A stretch of 64,000 nucleotides of DNA from Burkholderia diffusa. Lineage in GTDB: Bacteria > Pseudomonadota > Gammaproteobacteria > Burkholderiales > Burkholderiaceae. Position numbers and translations under genes: made by a program. The DNA lies in assembly GCF_001718315.1 (NCBI RefSeq), contig NZ_CP013362.1:2480001-2544000 (forward strand), read 5' to 3'. Under the pieces are notes generated by a model that worked only from the letters and a program-made list of their open reading frames with translations, was not told the DNA's origin and did not search any database. This document shows positions 11,039 to 19,345 of this stretch, one piece after another; the stretch's first letter is position 1; the number at the start of each line of letters is the position of its first letter.

Positions 11039-11618
11039 TTCGCACCTCATTTTCATAGGCTTAACGTGCGAAAGCCCGCTCGCGGCTGGCTGACGGCAAT
11101 CGTCGCATAAAGGCGTAATAAGTGCAAGAGCCCGCTGGCCCTCGGCCGGTGCAGGCATTTTCTCGTCCGAAGGACCCGAGGATTGGGCATGAGGTCACGC
11201 ATTCATCCGCGAAAGCGACACGACGTCCCCGCGGTGGTCGGTACTCGCCAGCACGTGAAAGAACGACATGGTGCCGTGCCCGAAGTGCAGCGGCGTTCAT
11301 GCGGTTGTTGGCGTCCGGTTCGCAGCATGTACCGCTGCCGGCAGCCGCGCGGTTGGACCCGCTTTCGCCCAGCAACCCATCCTCGATTGTCAAAAATCAT
11401 CGCCCTTCCGCAATCGGCTGCCCCGACTTTGATATGATCTTTTGGCATCGGGGCAGAATTCTCCACCGCATCCTCCCTCCTCACCGCCCCGATACTCGAA
11501 GTCCCGGCATGCAGCCTCCATTCTTCCGCCGGACCTTCGCTTTTTGTATGAAGCACGCAGTCTCGGCCTCGGGAAATCGATAGCGGTCGGGCGCGCTCTC
11601 CACGAACGGGGTGACCGC
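11039..11618. other. 580-base gene-free region upstream of vgrG
   Basis: Several open frames cross this stretch, but none has convincing codon use, a ribosome site or a recognisable product. It separates the leftward small gene from vgrG and contains a candidate extended -10 promoter (11430-11438), so it probably serves as promoter and long leader for the type VI operon. Confidence 0.6.
11430..11438 (+). promoter_or_regulatory. Candidate extended -10 promoter for the vgrG operon
   Basis: TGATATGAT fits TGN plus TATGAT, an extended -10. No convincing -35 is present at 17 bp, which extended -10 promoters tolerate. It would give a leader of about 170 bases before the vgrG start. Sequence-based prediction only. 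Confidence 0.4.
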
Positions 11619-14126
11619 ATGAGCGGGGAAGTGTTGTTGAAGGTACTGCGCGGCGGTTACGCGCAGTTCGATCGCATCGTCAAACTCGACACGCCGCTTG
11701 GCGACGACTGGCTCGTGCCGCTGTACGTCAAGCTTCAGGCGCGGCTCGGGCGCAATTTCGAGGTGATCGTCGACGCATCATCGGTTGTCGGCGACAAGAT
11801 CAAGCTCAACGCCCTGATGCTGCAACCGGTCACGCTCTGGATTCGCCAGACGGACGGCGGCTATCTACCGATTCACGGCTACGTGCAACAGGTCCGCCGC
11901 CTAGGAAATGACGGAGCGCTATCGTATTTTCAACTCCGATTCGCCTCCTGGTTGAGCTTCCTCAAGCTCAGCAGCGACCGGCGAGACTGGCAAGAAGCCA
12001 GCGGCTGGCAGATTCTCACCGATGTATTCGACAAGCATCCGCAGGCGAACGGCCAGTACGGGCTCGAGTTGCGCACCGCGATGCGCTCGTATTCGCACCG
12101 CGTCCAGTGGGAAACCGACTGGAATTTCGTGCACCGCAGCCTCGAGGAAGTCGGCGTGTTTCCGCGATTCGATTTCGCAAAGGATGGCAAATCGCACAAG
12201 GTTGTCATGATGGACGACCTGTATTTCGGGCCGTCGCTGCCAAAGCAGGAGATGAAGTTCAGTCACGCGGGCCCGAACGAGGAATTCGACGGGCTCACGC
12301 AACTGAGCGAGCAGCAGGACGCTCAAAGCGCGACGCTGACGCTTGGCACAGCCGATTACAAGCGGCCGGACCTCGACAAGCAGATCAGCACGCCCGCAGC
12401 GAATCTAGATGAACTCCCTGGACAGGGCGAGGATTACCTCTATACCGGCTCGCAAACATGGGCTGTATCCGACGCGGGGCAACAGCAGGCGCGCATCCGT
12501 ACTGAAGAATGGGCCTCCCGGGCGAAGCGCTATTTCGCGGTCGGTAGTCCCCGCTACGCATTGCCCGGCTACTGGTTCAAGGTGACCGGACACCCGATCC
12601 TCGACACGCTGCCGGACGAGGATCGTGAGTTTTCGATCATCGCGAGCGACTGGCTGATTCAGAACAATCTGCCCGGCCTTGACGCGCTCGCGCGGTTCCC
12701 GCGCAGCCTGCGCGGCGAGATCGAGCAGGCGCAAGCGGCCGGGGCCGGTGTGGCGGTCAGTCATCGTGATGGCGGCGTCGGATTCCTCCAGGTCGAGATC
12801 GAGGCGCAACGCCGCCGCACGCCGTTCCGTAGCCCGTTCGAGCACGAGAAGCCTGAAATGCACCTGCAGACGGCGATCGTCGTGACGGACAGCGACGACG
12901 AAATCCACACGGATGACGGAAATCGCGTGCGTGTCCGGACAACGAACAGCCGGAATGCCCCCAATACGAAATCGACGCCGTGGATTCGTGCCTCAATGCC
13001 CGATGCCGGCTCGAAGCGTGGCGGCTACTTCCCGTTGCGGAAAGATGATCAGGTACTCCTGGGATTCGTGAATGGCGATTGTGATCGCCCCGTCATCATC
13101 TCGAGGCTGCACGGGGGCACGACGATGCCGGTATGGCATACCCACGGCCTGCTGTCCGGCTTACGGTCCCGCGAGTACGGTGGCGACGGCTTCAACCAGC
13201 TCGTCATGGACGACTCGAGCGGCCAGAACCGGGTCCACCTGTACTCGTCGAGCTACAGCTCCCATCTACATTTGGGCTACCTGATCGAGCAGTCCGACAA
13301 CACACGTGGTGCGTTCCTCGGCAACGGATTCGACTTGAAATCCGGCGCATACGGTGCCGTGCGCGCCGAGCAGGGTCTGTATGTGTCAACACAGCCAGCC
13401 ACTGCGCAGCCGATGAACGTAACAGCCGCGACCGAGCCGCTCACGGGCGCGGAAGCCGTGCTTGAAACCGCGTCGAAGGCCAGTGAAACGAATCGGGCCG
13501 AAAGCCTGCAGGACGGTCAGACCGCGCTGAAGTCGTTCACCGACGCCACGCAGCGCACGGTCGCGGGCACGACCAAGGGCGGCCGCACGGCCGGAGGTGG
13601 CACGGGCAATGCGAACGGTTTTTCGAAGCCGGTGATGCTGCTGTCGAGTCCTGAGGGCATCGCGGCATCGACGCAGCAATCCGTGCATATCACGGCAAAC
13701 CAGCATGCGAACATGATTGCCGGCAAGAGCGTCAACTTGGCGGCCGGCAAGTCGTTGTTGGTAAGTGTGCTCGACAAAATGAGCCTGTTCGCGCAGAACC
13801 TCGGCGTCAAGATTTTCGCGGCGAAGGGGCCGGTAGACATTCAAGCGCAAAGCGGCCCGGCTTCTTTCGTAGGCCTTCAGGACGTGAAGATCGAAAGCGC
13901 GGACGGGCGGCTGATTCTGACGGCCGCGAAGGAAGTGTGGATCGGCGCAGGCGGCTCGTATATCAGCATCAAGGGCGGGTTGATCGAGAACGTGACGACC
14001 GGCCAGATTCTGGAAAAATGCGCAAATTGGGACAAGCCGAGCGGCGCGAGCGGGACGATTCGCGATCCGTTGCACGCGACGCCGGTGTCGACCGACGGCG
14101 GCCGCGGTTCGCTCTTCTCAGGCTGA
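11619..14126 (+). CDS. vgrG: Type VI secretion spike protein VgrG
   Basis: Trimeric spike that sits on the Hcp tube and carries effectors. From the chosen ATG (11619, GGGGTG upstream) the protein has 835 residues. The N-terminal gp27-like base (KLDTPLGDDWLVPLYVKLQA to about residue 370) includes the ADYKRPD and YLYTG regions. The gp5-like OB-fold follows at about 400-520 (RVRVRTTNSRNAP, YFPLRKDDQVLLGFVNGD), then HTHGLLSGLRSREYGG and the beta-prism needle. A Gly/Thr-rich linker (KGGRTAGGGTGNANG) leads to a DUF2345-type C-terminal extension (HITANQHANMIAGKSVNLAAGKS). First gene of an apparent operon with effector, immunity and PAAR genes. No core type VI genes are present here. Confidence 0.93.
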   Translation: MSGEVLLKVLRGGYAQFDRIVKLDTPLGDDWLVPLYVKLQARLGRNFEVIVDASSVVGDKIKLNALMLQPVTLWIRQTDGGYLPIHGYVQQVRRLGNDGALSYFQLRFASWLSFLKLSSDRRDWQEASGWQILTDVFDKHPQANGQYGLELRTAMRSYSHRVQWETDWNFVHRSLEEVGVFPRFDFAKDGKSHKVVMMDDLYFGPSLPKQEMKFSHAGPNEEFDGLTQLSEQQDAQSATLTLGTADYKRPDLDKQISTPAANLDELPGQGEDYLYTGSQTWAVSDAGQQQARIRTEEWASRAKRYFAVGSPRYALPGYWFKVTGHPILDTLPDEDREFSIIASDWLIQNNLPGLDALARFPRSLRGEIEQAQAAGAGVAVSHRDGGVGFLQVEIEAQRRRTPFRSPFEHEKPEMHLQTAIVVTDSDDEIHTDDGNRVRVRTTNSRNAPNTKSTPWIRASMPDAGSKRGGYFPLRKDDQVLLGFVNGDCDRPVIISRLHGGTTMPVWHTHGLLSGLRSREYGGDGFNQLVMDDSSGQNRVHLYSSSYSSHLHLGYLIEQSDNTRGAFLGNGFDLKSGAYGAVRAEQGLYVSTQPATAQPMNVTAATEPLTGAEAVLETASKASETNRAESLQDGQTALKSFTDATQRTVAGTTKGGRTAGGGTGNANGFSKPVMLLSSPEGIAASTQQSVHITANQHANMIAGKSVNLAAGKSLLVSVLDKMSLFAQNLGVKIFAAKGPVDIQAQSGPASFVGLQDVKIESADGRLILTAAKEVWIGAGGSYISIKGGLIENVTTGQILEKCANWDKPSGASGTIRDPLHATPVSTDGGRGSLFSG

Positions 14127-14186
14127 CCCTGAACCAGCCATCGTCCACGCGGCGACAAAAACGAGAAACGAGAGATTCCGAGAAAT

Positions 14187-17009
14187 ATGAACAAGAGCCA
14201 CCCTACCCCGAAGTCGGCTTCGCCAGCCAAGCCGCCGGCTGTACCGAGCCCATCGACCACACCGGACACAGCATCGACACCGCCGTACAAGCAGCTGCGG
14301 TGGACCTTCCCGTTCACACCGACCGGGAAGGACGACCCCGCCGACCCGATGACGTACATGAAGGTGCTCGCCAGCGCTGAAGACGGGTTCTATCCACTCG
14401 GCGCAAACGGTATGTGGCACGGCGGCATCCACTTCGACCAGAACACGGCTGCCCAACTGAAGCAAGGCGACGGCATCCGCGCAATCGCCGACGGCGAAGT
14501 CGTCGCATATCGGCTCGACAGCAAGTATCCGGAACAGGACTACCAGGACGGCCGGCACGCGCTGTATTCGACGGGCTTCGTGCTGATTCGCCATCGGCTG
14601 CAACTTCCGCCAGCACCACCGCCGAAGACGGACCCGGCGAAGAGTTCGCCCGCCCAGCCTCCTACATCGTCGACAACGCCATCGTCGCCCGCTACCTCAG
14701 CGAACCCCAATGCGACGACGAGTCAGCCGGCACCAGGCGAAACGTTGACGCTCTTCAGCCTGTACATGCACACGATGGACTGGAACACCTACCAGTCTGC
14801 GGCAGAACAGGCGAAAGTCGCTCAGGTCGATCGCTCCAAGCTGAACATGGGGCCCATGCCGTATTGGGAAGGCGAGCGTTACTATCGGGTCGGCGACAAG
14901 GCCAAAGACCAGCAAGAGGTGCCTCGGCCAAAGGCACCCGTGTCAAGCAATCGCGATGTGCTTGGTGAGTTCATCGAAAGCAATTTTAAGAAGGTGCCCG
15001 AGCCGGAGGAGGACACGAAAAACGCGACTCCGGTCCCACCTCCGATCACGGGCCTTCGCATCCGTGACCTGCCGAACGGCAAGATCATTGGCATCTTGCC
15101 GAAAGGGGCGGAATTGACTGTTTCGGACACCGACGAGCAGGCCAAGGCAAGACCGGGCTGGGTGAAAATCAAGGCGATCAAATCCGGTACGGCAGCGGCT
15201 GCAGTCGTCGGACAGCCAGTGTCGCCACACGCGCCATACGGGTACGTGTTCGTGAATGAACTTGACCCGGTTGTAGACCCTAAACCGCTGGATACGGTCG
15301 TTGTGCTGAAACAACCCTATACGGTCAAGACCGGTGACCTGATCGCCCAACTCGGTCACTATCTGCGTTACCCGGACGCAAAGCTGTTGCCGCCGAAGCC
15401 GACCCGCCCGTTGCTGCATCTCGAGATCTTCGCCGGCCCCGAGCTCGAAGCGTTCATCCAGAAGAGCCGCGAGCGAGCAAAACAGTTGCCGGCGTCCAAA
15501 GCGTTTCTGGAAATCTCGCAGGGAGCGCGGCTCGTCAACGATCTGCCGGAACCGGACCAGAAGCTGCAACCCGGCACCAAGCTTGTCGCTCTTGCCGCTG
15601 ACGCAAAGGGCAAGTGGGTTAAGGTGCAACCGAAAACAGCCGCGCCCGTACATGGCGGCCGCCACACGAAGCCGGTATTCAACGACGCCGGTGCTCCTGT
15701 TTGGGTCGATGGCAGCCTCGCAAACACGACGACAACCGCGATCGTGCCAGGGTGGAAGGATTTCCCATTGAGCTTCTCGAACGCCAAGGGGCCTGGGGCG
15801 GATTTCCGCTACGTGATCCGACGCGTCGACCTGGAGAAGAACAGAGCAGGAAACATCGCGAAAGACGGCAAGGGGCGCCACTGGTATTACGTGACGATCG
15901 GCACCAAAGACGGTGGTACTCGCACCGGATGGGTGTGCGAGCAGGACCATCCGCTCGTGCGAATGTGCGGGCCATGGGACTGGCCAGGCTTTGAACTGAT
16001 CGACAACAGCAACATCACGCCGATCGACATGCTCAAGCGCTACATCCACGTCGCCGAACAGTTCCTGGCAGACGAAGACAAGACCGAATTCGAGACGAGT
16101 GCGGCCACGGTCAACGCGAGCCCGCTCATCTCGAAGCTCGAAAAGGCGATCGACGCGAACCACGACGGGAAGGTAACAGCGCAGGAACTGAAGCACGCGC
16201 AGGAAACGCCCTGGATGGCGGAAGCCCTCTCCCATCTCGTCGTACGCTGTGAAAGCGAATGGGGCGGCGGCCTGGGCAAGTGGGAAGCACTCTCACCGCT
16301 GATGAAGAAGCTGCTTTGGCTGTGGAAGGCAGAGATCGAGCGGATCGGCAAGCTGCAATGGTGGGAGCAGGTCTCCAGTGTGGAAGGTTTCCCGAAGGAA
16401 CCAAATCCGTGGCATTTCCATCCGATAGGATTGGTTGGCAATTTCATCAATTCAGAAATTAGCGGCAAAATACTTCAGCTATCCGACCAGGACGTAGTCG
16501 ACTTAATTAAGGTTACGGCAACCGAGGTTGCCTTAAGCTTAGATGACGAAAATTTAGGAAAACAAGCCGGCGCAGTTGTCGACACCATCCTAAACCGCCG
16601 AATGTCAGGCCTAAAAAAATGGAACACGATTCGAGGCGTAATTAATGAGAGATGGCAATTTTCCGATATTAACGCACCAAGACCCAGCGCTTATGGAAGC
16701 GTGCAAAACGTGCCCGACAGCCGAGTTTCCCCGAGAGTAAAATCTCTCGTTATCGCTCATTTGCAAGACCGTGCCAACGGAGGAGCGTCCCTAGTTGGAA
16801 ATAACCTAAGTTATGCAAATCCATACGCGTTGGATGAGGCTTCAGATGCAACAAAAGCATGGGTTGAAGATGTCATCCGTCAAGCGAACGTTACTGGGTA
16901 TAGATATGGGAAGGGGCGTGCAGTTCACGTACACGGAACAACGCAAGGATTGATGCCATCCCGACCAGACCCTTATACAATCGAGCTTCCTGAAGCATAC
17001 AATCGCTAA
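14187..17009 (+). CDS. Candidate T6SS effector: M23-like, EF-hand and SleB-like cell-wall hydrolase
   Basis: 940 residues, no signal peptide. Residues 1-35 are Pro/Ser/Thr-rich. An M23-like peptidase module spans about 55-420, with HGGIHFD (His78, His82), YMHTMDW (His195) and LLHLEIF (His411) at the metal/catalytic motif positions. It is interrupted by a Pro/Thr-rich insert (140-182) and SH3-like stretches (RIRDLPNGKIIG). A second SH3-like region and an EF-hand loop (Asp656 to Glu667, DANHDGKVTAQE) follow. The C-terminal domain (about 762-925) resembles SleB/cell wall hydrolases: candidate catalytic Glu780 in VTATEVAL, then AGAVVDTILNRR and TIRGVINERWQFSDIN. Spacing from vgrG is 60 bases; the immunity candidate starts 15 bases after its stop. 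Codons after residue ~750 are markedly A+T-rich. Toxicity is inferred, not shown. Confidence 0.8.
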   Translation: MNKSHPTPKSASPAKPPAVPSPSTTPDTASTPPYKQLRWTFPFTPTGKDDPADPMTYMKVLASAEDGFYPLGANGMWHGGIHFDQNTAAQLKQGDGIRAIADGEVVAYRLDSKYPEQDYQDGRHALYSTGFVLIRHRLQLPPAPPPKTDPAKSSPAQPPTSSTTPSSPATSANPNATTSQPAPGETLTLFSLYMHTMDWNTYQSAAEQAKVAQVDRSKLNMGPMPYWEGERYYRVGDKAKDQQEVPRPKAPVSSNRDVLGEFIESNFKKVPEPEEDTKNATPVPPPITGLRIRDLPNGKIIGILPKGAELTVSDTDEQAKARPGWVKIKAIKSGTAAAAVVGQPVSPHAPYGYVFVNELDPVVDPKPLDTVVVLKQPYTVKTGDLIAQLGHYLRYPDAKLLPPKPTRPLLHLEIFAGPELEAFIQKSRERAKQLPASKAFLEISQGARLVNDLPEPDQKLQPGTKLVALAADAKGKWVKVQPKTAAPVHGGRHTKPVFNDAGAPVWVDGSLANTTTTAIVPGWKDFPLSFSNAKGPGADFRYVIRRVDLEKNRAGNIAKDGKGRHWYYVTIGTKDGGTRTGWVCEQDHPLVRMCGPWDWPGFELIDNSNITPIDMLKRYIHVAEQFLADEDKTEFETSAATVNASPLISKLEKAIDANHDGKVTAQELKHAQETPWMAEALSHLVVRCESEWGGGLGKWEALSPLMKKLLWLWKAEIERIGKLQWWEQVSSVEGFPKEPNPWHFHPIGLVGNFINSEISGKILQLSDQDVVDLIKVTATEVALSLDDENLGKQAGAVVDTILNRRMSGLKKWNTIRGVINERWQFSDINAPRPSAYGSVQNVPDSRVSPRVKSLVIAHLQDRANGGASLVGNNLSYANPYALDEASDATKAWVEDVIRQANVTGYRYGKGRAVHVHGTTQGLMPSRPDPYTIELPEAYNR

Positions 17010-17024
17010 TTTTTCGAGAAGATT

Positions 17025-17381
17025 ATGAAAAAAATCATTTCACTAGCACTTCTACTAATACCTCTTAGCTCATTCGCCGAAGCATGCGTCGGCGGCGGAA
17101 ATGTATATAATGATTTATCCTGCGCCGATCACGCGCTAGCCAAGTCGAAGCAGGACCTTAATTCAATTTACCAAAAATTATATGCATCCACACAGTACAA
17201 GAATGAGCTTGAGCAATCACAGAAGGCCTGGCTCAACTATAGAGAGAAGCAGTGTAACGGCTATATTGCTGCCGAGGCGTCACAATCCCAAGGCGCCGGC
17301 TCGGGACTAATCACGAAAGATTGCCTTGTCGCGATCACCAAACAACGAGTTGATTATTTGAAAACTCTTCTCGAGAAATAG
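17025..17381 (+). CDS. LprI/DUF1311-family periplasmic protein, candidate immunity protein
   Basis: 118 residues: a clear signal peptide (MKKIISLALLLIPLSSFAEA), then the DUF1311 pattern with paired cysteines (EACVGGGN, DLSCADHALAKSKQDLN, QKAWLNYREKQC, KDCLVAITKQRVDYLK). The LprI branch of this family inhibits lysozyme in mycobacteria. Its periplasmic location, its place directly after the peptidoglycan-hydrolase-like effector and before PAAR, and its low G+C (about 48% by hand count) all fit an immunity protein that protects the producer's own cell wall. The immunity role is inference. GAGAAG lies upstream of the ATG. Confidence 0.82.
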   Translation: MKKIISLALLLIPLSSFAEACVGGGNVYNDLSCADHALAKSKQDLNSIYQKLYASTQYKNELEQSQKAWLNYREKQCNGYIAAEASQSQGAGSGLITKDCLVAITKQRVDYLKTLLEK

Positions 17382-17393
17382 TAAGTTAACGTG

Positions 17394-17642
17394 ATGAATC
17401 TAATCCGCGTTGGCGACAATACCGACCATGGCGGGAAGGTCGAAACAGGCTCAACGACGATGCGCTTCGACGGTCGATTCGTCGCGCGCAAGGGTGATCG
17501 CGTGTCGTGTCCGCAGCATCCCGACGTGTCGCCCAACATCATTGAGGAAGGCGACCCGTCGATGACGGACGGCGGAATACCGATCGCCCGGCACGGCCAC
17601 CGCGCCACATGCGGCTGTCGCCTGATTTCAAGTCTCTTCTGA
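17394..17642 (+). CDS. PAAR-domain protein, T6SS spike tip
   Basis: 82 residues with the PAAR fold pattern: IRVGDNTDHGGKVETGS, DRVSCPQHPDVSP, IIEEGDPSMTDGG, and the metal-binding C-terminus ARHGHRATCGCRLIS. PAAR proteins cap the VgrG trimer and can recruit effectors. It begins 12 bases after the immunity candidate with no extra domain, so it is a stand-alone tip. Start ATG at 17394; the GTG just before it is also possible. G+C returns to about 60% here, unlike the preceding gene. Confidence 0.93.
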   Translation: MNLIRVGDNTDHGGKVETGSTTMRFDGRFVARKGDRVSCPQHPDVSPNIIEEGDPSMTDGGIPIARHGHRATCGCRLISSLF

Positions 17643-17663
17643 GCGAGCGAGGAGGCAGGCACC

Positions 17664-17816
17664 ATGAAAATGGCCGCATCCCCGGTGGGTCAAGATTCGG
17701 TGGAAATCAACACACTGCCCCTGGTCTCCTGCACCACCGCCCGCGCCGAGCTTCACCAGACATCGGCCACCACCCCGCAACCCCGCCACATCATCACAGC
17801 ATCAACCCCGTCCTGA
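17664..17816 (+). pseudogene. Truncated 5' remnant of a gene following PAAR
   Basis: A GGAGG ribosome site and ATG open a frame of only 50 codons (MKMAASPVGQDSVEINTLP...) that stops at 17814. Its last ~7 codons overlap the 3' end of the opposite-strand beta-helix gene. The strong initiation signal on an implausibly short product suggests the start of another operon gene whose remainder was lost at the island-chromosome junction, near 17780-17800. I do not recognise the product. Confidence 0.5.
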
Positions 17817-19173
17817 CCTGCGGCATCAAACTCGCATTCGCGCCCGTCACGACAAACGTGCCCGCCAGCGACGCCCCGGCCGGCAGCGCCAGCAGACTGC
17901 CGTCCCCAAGCCGATTCGCATCGACGACGATCTGGTTCGCCGCGCAGCCATTCGTCAACAACCCGACCGGCAAACCGGCAATCGACGAGAACGTGTTGCC
18001 CGTCACGCTGAACGAACACACGTTCCCGTACGCCCGGAAACCCGCGTAGCCGGAACCCGACACGCGGTTGTCCGCCACCGTGACATCCGACACGGTTCCC
18101 GACCACGTATCCAGTTCGATCGCGCCCTGCTGCGTCGGCTGCAGCCCGTTGTTCACGTTCGTATTCTGGATGTTGGTCACGGTATTGCCCCTGATGACGA
18201 CGTTCGACGAGCCGTAGGTCTTCCAGCTGTCCTCCTGCGCGACCAGAATCCCGGCCGCCTTCTCGACGCCGTCGACCGTGTTGTTCGAGATCGTTACCGC
18301 CTGCCCGCCGACGACGGTGATGCCGCGTCCCCACGCGTTGCCGGACACCGAGTTATGGTCGATCAATACGTTGCCGCTGAGGCGACCGTCGCCGAGATAG
18401 CTGACCACGGCGATCAGGTCGTCACCGGTGCCGGCCACCGTATTGTTCTGCACCAGCACGTTGGTCGAACCGTAAGTGGTATGGATGCCGTCGGCCAGCG
18501 TCGCCCGTATGGTATTGCCGACAATCGCGATACCGTTGCCACCGAACACGAAAATCCCGGCGCTCGCGCCGCCCTGGATCGTCACGCCGAGCACTTGCAC
18601 GTCCGAGCCCGTCACCTCGACCTTGGTCGACTCCGGCGTCGTGAGCCGTGTCGTTCCGGTGCCGGCCAGCGTCACGCCGACGAGCGTCGAACCGGCGCCG
18701 CTCATCACGATCGTCTGGTCGGCCGGATTCGTGGCGGCCAGCGTCGCGCCGTATCCGGAAATCACCGCCTGGGGCACCGTCACGGCAAGCGAATGCCCGA
18801 CGATGTAGCGTCCCGGCGCGATGACCAGGCGCTGGCCGGCACGCAGGCTGTCGAATGCCTTCTGCAACGTGTCGGCCTGGTCGCTGCCGTCGGCGGCCGG
18901 ATAGACCGTCACATCGGCAACCGGAATCGGCTTGGTGCCGCTGGAAGTCGGATGCGTCGCACCGGACGCCGTACCGGTCGCCCCGGCGCTCGACGCCGGG
19001 CTGCCGGAATTCGCCGATGAAGCCGATGTGCCGGATGCAGCACCGGCGGGTGCGGCGGACGATGTCGATGTGCCCGCAACGGTCTGCGCGCCTGCGGCAG
19101 CGTTGTCGTCGCCGCCACATGCGGCAAGACAAAGGCAGAGCGCGGCAAGCATCGCCCGATCGACTGTACGCAT
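17794..19173 (-). CDS. Right-handed beta-helix lipoprotein
   Basis: 459 residues. Lipoprotein signal with lipobox LAAC (Cys19), then a low-complexity Ala/Ser/Thr/Gly linker to about residue 80, then a domain opening VYPAADGSDQADTLQKAFDSLRAGQRLVIAPGRY (given here in part as ADTLQKAFDSLRAGQRL). Many repeats of the parallel beta-helix type follow (SGNVLIDHNSVSGN, AVTISNNTVDGV, NVVIRGNTVTNI). Such folds occur in pectate lyases, polysaccharide epimerases and surface adhesins; no catalytic set is obvious. It is probably tethered to the outer membrane. Its 3' end abuts the truncated island gene. Confidence 0.8.
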   Translation of the reverse strand: MRTVDRAMLAALCLCLAACGGDDNAAAGAQTVAGTSTSSAAPAGAASGTSASSANSGSPASSAGATGTASGATHPTSSGTKPIPVADVTVYPAADGSDQADTLQKAFDSLRAGQRLVIAPGRYIVGHSLAVTVPQAVISGYGATLAATNPADQTIVMSGAGSTLVGVTLAGTGTTRLTTPESTKVEVTGSDVQVLGVTIQGGASAGIFVFGGNGIAIVGNTIRATLADGIHTTYGSTNVLVQNNTVAGTGDDLIAVVSYLGDGRLSGNVLIDHNSVSGNAWGRGITVVGGQAVTISNNTVDGVEKAAGILVAQEDSWKTYGSSNVVIRGNTVTNIQNTNVNNGLQPTQQGAIELDTWSGTVSDVTVADNRVSGSGYAGFRAYGNVCSFSVTGNTFSSIAGLPVGLLTNGCAANQIVVDANRLGDGSLLALPAGASLAGTFVVTGANASLMPQVRTGLML

Positions 19174-19345
19174 GCGAAGTTCCGCTAGCCCAGATTGGCG
19201 TCATCGTAAGTACGCCCGATCACTTTGTAAATGAATTCAGCAATGCACCTGTGAAATAGTTCGTTATCCACTTCCGTTCATCGCCGCGTCATCACGGAGA
19301 CATGCGACCGCACCTTGCCGGATCGCGACGGACATATACGGGAGA

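Larger units (their letters stand above)
9306..17816. mobile_element. tRNA-Arg-associated island carrying an orphan VgrG-effector-immunity-PAAR module
   Basis: Left end: 3' end of tRNA-Arg(CCT) followed by a P4-type integrase. Right end: the truncated gene after PAAR, where chromosomal genes on the minus strand begin. Everything between is accessory and has lower G+C than the flanks, lowest at 16440-17340. I could not find a second copy of the tRNA 3' end near the right boundary, so the element may be degenerate, or the true right end may lie elsewhere. Confidence 0.65.

Noticed and set aside
11122..11583. Open frames of 100-150 codons between the small island gene and vgrG
   Set aside because: No ribosome sites, Arg/Pro/Ser-rich composition and mutual overlap on both strands; treated as non-coding.
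9306..17816. Reading the island as a complete type VI secretion locus
   Set aside because: No tssB/C, tssJ/K/L/M, hcp or clpV genes are present; only spike, cargo and tip genes.
19262..19270. Single DnaA-box-like TTATCCACT
   Set aside because: One isolated near-match next to a pseudogene, with no cluster or origin features.
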